Part shown: in pieces, positions 5,520 through 6,318 of the stretch
Position numbering within the stretch: the first letter of the stretch is position 1
Layout: every line of letters starts with the position of its first letter
Assembly: GCA_003153215.1 (NCBI GenBank)
Contig: PLXL01000055.1
Span: forward strand, 3,424-9,741
Direction: 5' to 3'
DNA length: 6,318 bases
Source of the DNA: Candidatus Dormiibacterota bacterium
Lineage (GTDB): Bacteria; Chloroflexota; Dormibacteria; Aeolococcales; Aeolococcaceae
Notes under the pieces: generated by a model
Database searches by the model: none
What the model was told of the DNA's origin: nothing
The model's input: the letters and a program-made list of their open reading frames with translations, nothing else
Program-made: the position numbers and the translations under genes

Positions 5520-6318
5520 ATGTGCGATCATCGGCACGTGAGGCTCCATCAGGCATACGGCTTTGCCCTGGACCCGACCGCCGCGCAGCAGCGTGCGCTC
5601 GCCTCCCACGTGGGCGCGGCCCGATTCGCCTCCAACTGGGGACTGGAGCAGGTGCGGGCGTCCATGGCGCTCCGGGAATTGGAGCTGTGCATGTTCGACG
5701 AAGTGAGGACCCCCCTTCTGGGCTGGAACCTGTACGCGCTGCGTCGGGAGTGGAATGCACAGAAGGACGTCCAGGCGCCCTGGTGGCGGGAGAACTCCAA
5801 GGAGGCGTACAGCTCGGGGCTTGCCGCTGTGGCGCTTGCACTGCACAACTGGTCAGAGAGCCGCCAGGGAAAGCGCGCCGGCTCTCGCATGGGCTTCCCT
5901 CGCTTCCGCAAGCGCGGTCACCCCATGGGCTGCCGGTTCACCACCGGCGCCATCCGGATTGACGACGAGCGCCACCTCACCCTGCCGAGAATCGGGAGGA
6001 TGCGGACCTGCGAGGCGACCACGGCGCTGCTCCGCCGGGTGAGCGCGGGAACCGCACGGATCCTCAGCGCCACCGTCAGCTGCGAGGCGGGGCGCTGGTA
6101 CGTGTCGTTCGGCTGCGAGGTCGAGCGGCGGGTGCCGGAAAGCAACGGGCACCAGGACACCGTGGGGGTCGACCTCGGGGTCCTGGCCCTGGCCACGCTC
6201 TCCACCGGCGAGACGGTGGTCGGTCCCCGGGCGCTGCGAGCAGGGCTGCGGAAGCTGCGTCGCCTCTCCCGCCACCACTCGCGGTGCCAGCGAGGTTCGC
6301 ACAACCGGCGCAAGGCGG
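5520..6318 (+). CDS. tnpB: TnpB/OrfB, RNA-guided nuclease of an insertion sequence, C-terminus beyond right edge
   Basis: TnpB proteins are guided by an RNA from the element's right end to cut donor-site DNA through a RuvC-like domain; they are ancestral to Cas12. The window shows 266 residues of a protein usually about 350-450 long. The N-terminal DNA/RNA-binding part starts with HQAYGFALDPT (10-20) and SNWGLEQ (38-44). It continues through WWRENSKEAYSSG (88-100) and MGFPRFRKRG (124-133), all characteristic of actinobacterial OrfB. GVDLG (216-220) provides the first RuvC catalytic aspartate, D218, followed by LATLSTG. QRGSHNRRKA (257-266) matches the family's basic segment just before the cut. 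The remaining RuvC residues and zinc ribbon are outside. The visible reading frame is intact. ATG 5520 is the first start after an in-frame TAG and has AGGG upstream. No tnpA lies on the left, so it may be a solitary or non-autonomous copy. Confidence 0.93.
   Translation, partial: MCDHRHVRLHQAYGFALDPTAAQQRALASHVGAARFASNWGLEQVRASMALRELELCMFDEVRTPLLGWNLYALRREWNAQKDVQAPWWRENSKEAYSSGLAAVALALHNWSESRQGKRAGSRMGFPRFRKRGHPMGCRFTTGAIRIDDERHLTLPRIGRMRTCEATTALLRRVSAGTARILSATVSCEAGRWYVSFGCEVERRVPESNGHQDTVGVDLGVLALATLSTGETVVGPRALRAGLRKLRRLSRHHSRCQRGSHNRRKA

Larger units (their letters stand above)
5465..6318 (+). mobile_element. IS200/IS605- or IS607-type element, partial, left boundary uncertain
   Basis: The call rests on the tnpB gene and the hairpin just upstream of it. 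The right end, where the guide RNA (omega RNA) and right-end hairpin or boundary would lie, is outside the window. No tnpA is visible to the left, so the element is either tnpB-only or has tnpA downstream. The start given is the hairpin edge and is a placeholder rather than a mapped insertion junction. Confidence 0.4.

Noticed and set aside
5328..6313. Minus-strand open frames opposite tnpB and the intergenic region (for example 5328-5846 and 5853-6302).
   Set aside because: The plus strand encodes a recognisable OrfB/TnpB with conserved motifs throughout. The opposing frames have no motif and no ribosome binding site that I can see.
1..6318. CRISPR array, tRNA or rRNA genes, or a prophage attachment site.
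   Set aside because: No regularly spaced direct repeats, no tRNA-like cloverleaf and no rRNA-like stretch were noticed on reading either strand.

Overview
The window is high in G+C throughout (roughly two thirds by eye). Its genes have the long antisense open frames and Ala/Arg/Gly/Val-rich proteins typical of a high-GC actinomycetote. No rRNA, tRNA or other taxonomic marker is visible, so this assignment is an inference. It looks like an accessory, cell-surface carbohydrate region next to an insertion sequence.

Layout, left to right. (1) Positions 1-978, minus strand: the N-terminal 326 residues of a multi-pass membrane protein that runs off the left edge. It has no stop in the window, so it has to be read directly from the complementary strand. 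(2) 979-1237: a divergent intergenic region with a perfect inverted repeat at 1125-1140. (3) 1238-3667, plus strand: an 809-residue two-domain glycosyltransferase, with a GT2 (GT-A fold) domain followed by a GT4 (GT-B fold) domain and a basic, aromatic C-terminal tail. (4) 3586-5328, minus strand: a second multi-pass membrane protein of 580 residues with a large C-terminal non-membrane domain. Its 3' end overlaps that of gene 2 by 82 bp, tail to tail. (5) 5329-5519: a short intergenic region with three small hairpins, one of which masks the ribosome binding site of gene 4. (6) 5520-6318, plus strand: the N-terminal 266 residues of an OrfB/TnpB protein of the IS200/IS605-IS607 type, cut by the right edge.

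The two membrane proteins resemble each other around a conserved acidic pair after the first membrane segment (FFQDD and FFYDE, each followed about 20-25 residues later by EH-F/W-S). This arrangement fits polyprenyl-phosphate-sugar-dependent (GT-C-like) transferases. My reading is that the soluble two-domain enzyme builds glycan from nucleotide sugars on the cytoplasmic side, while the membrane proteins work on lipid-linked sugars or on the outer face. No substrate can be named from the sequence. The tnpB gene is probably an independent arrival. It encodes a member of the RNA-guided nuclease family ancestral to Cas12, but its guide-RNA end and most of its catalytic domain lie outside the window.

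I do not see a clearly new defence or regulatory system. The best leads are the paired GT-C-like proteins around a GT2-GT4 fusion, the overlapping convergent gene ends, and the hairpin over the gene 4 ribosome binding site.
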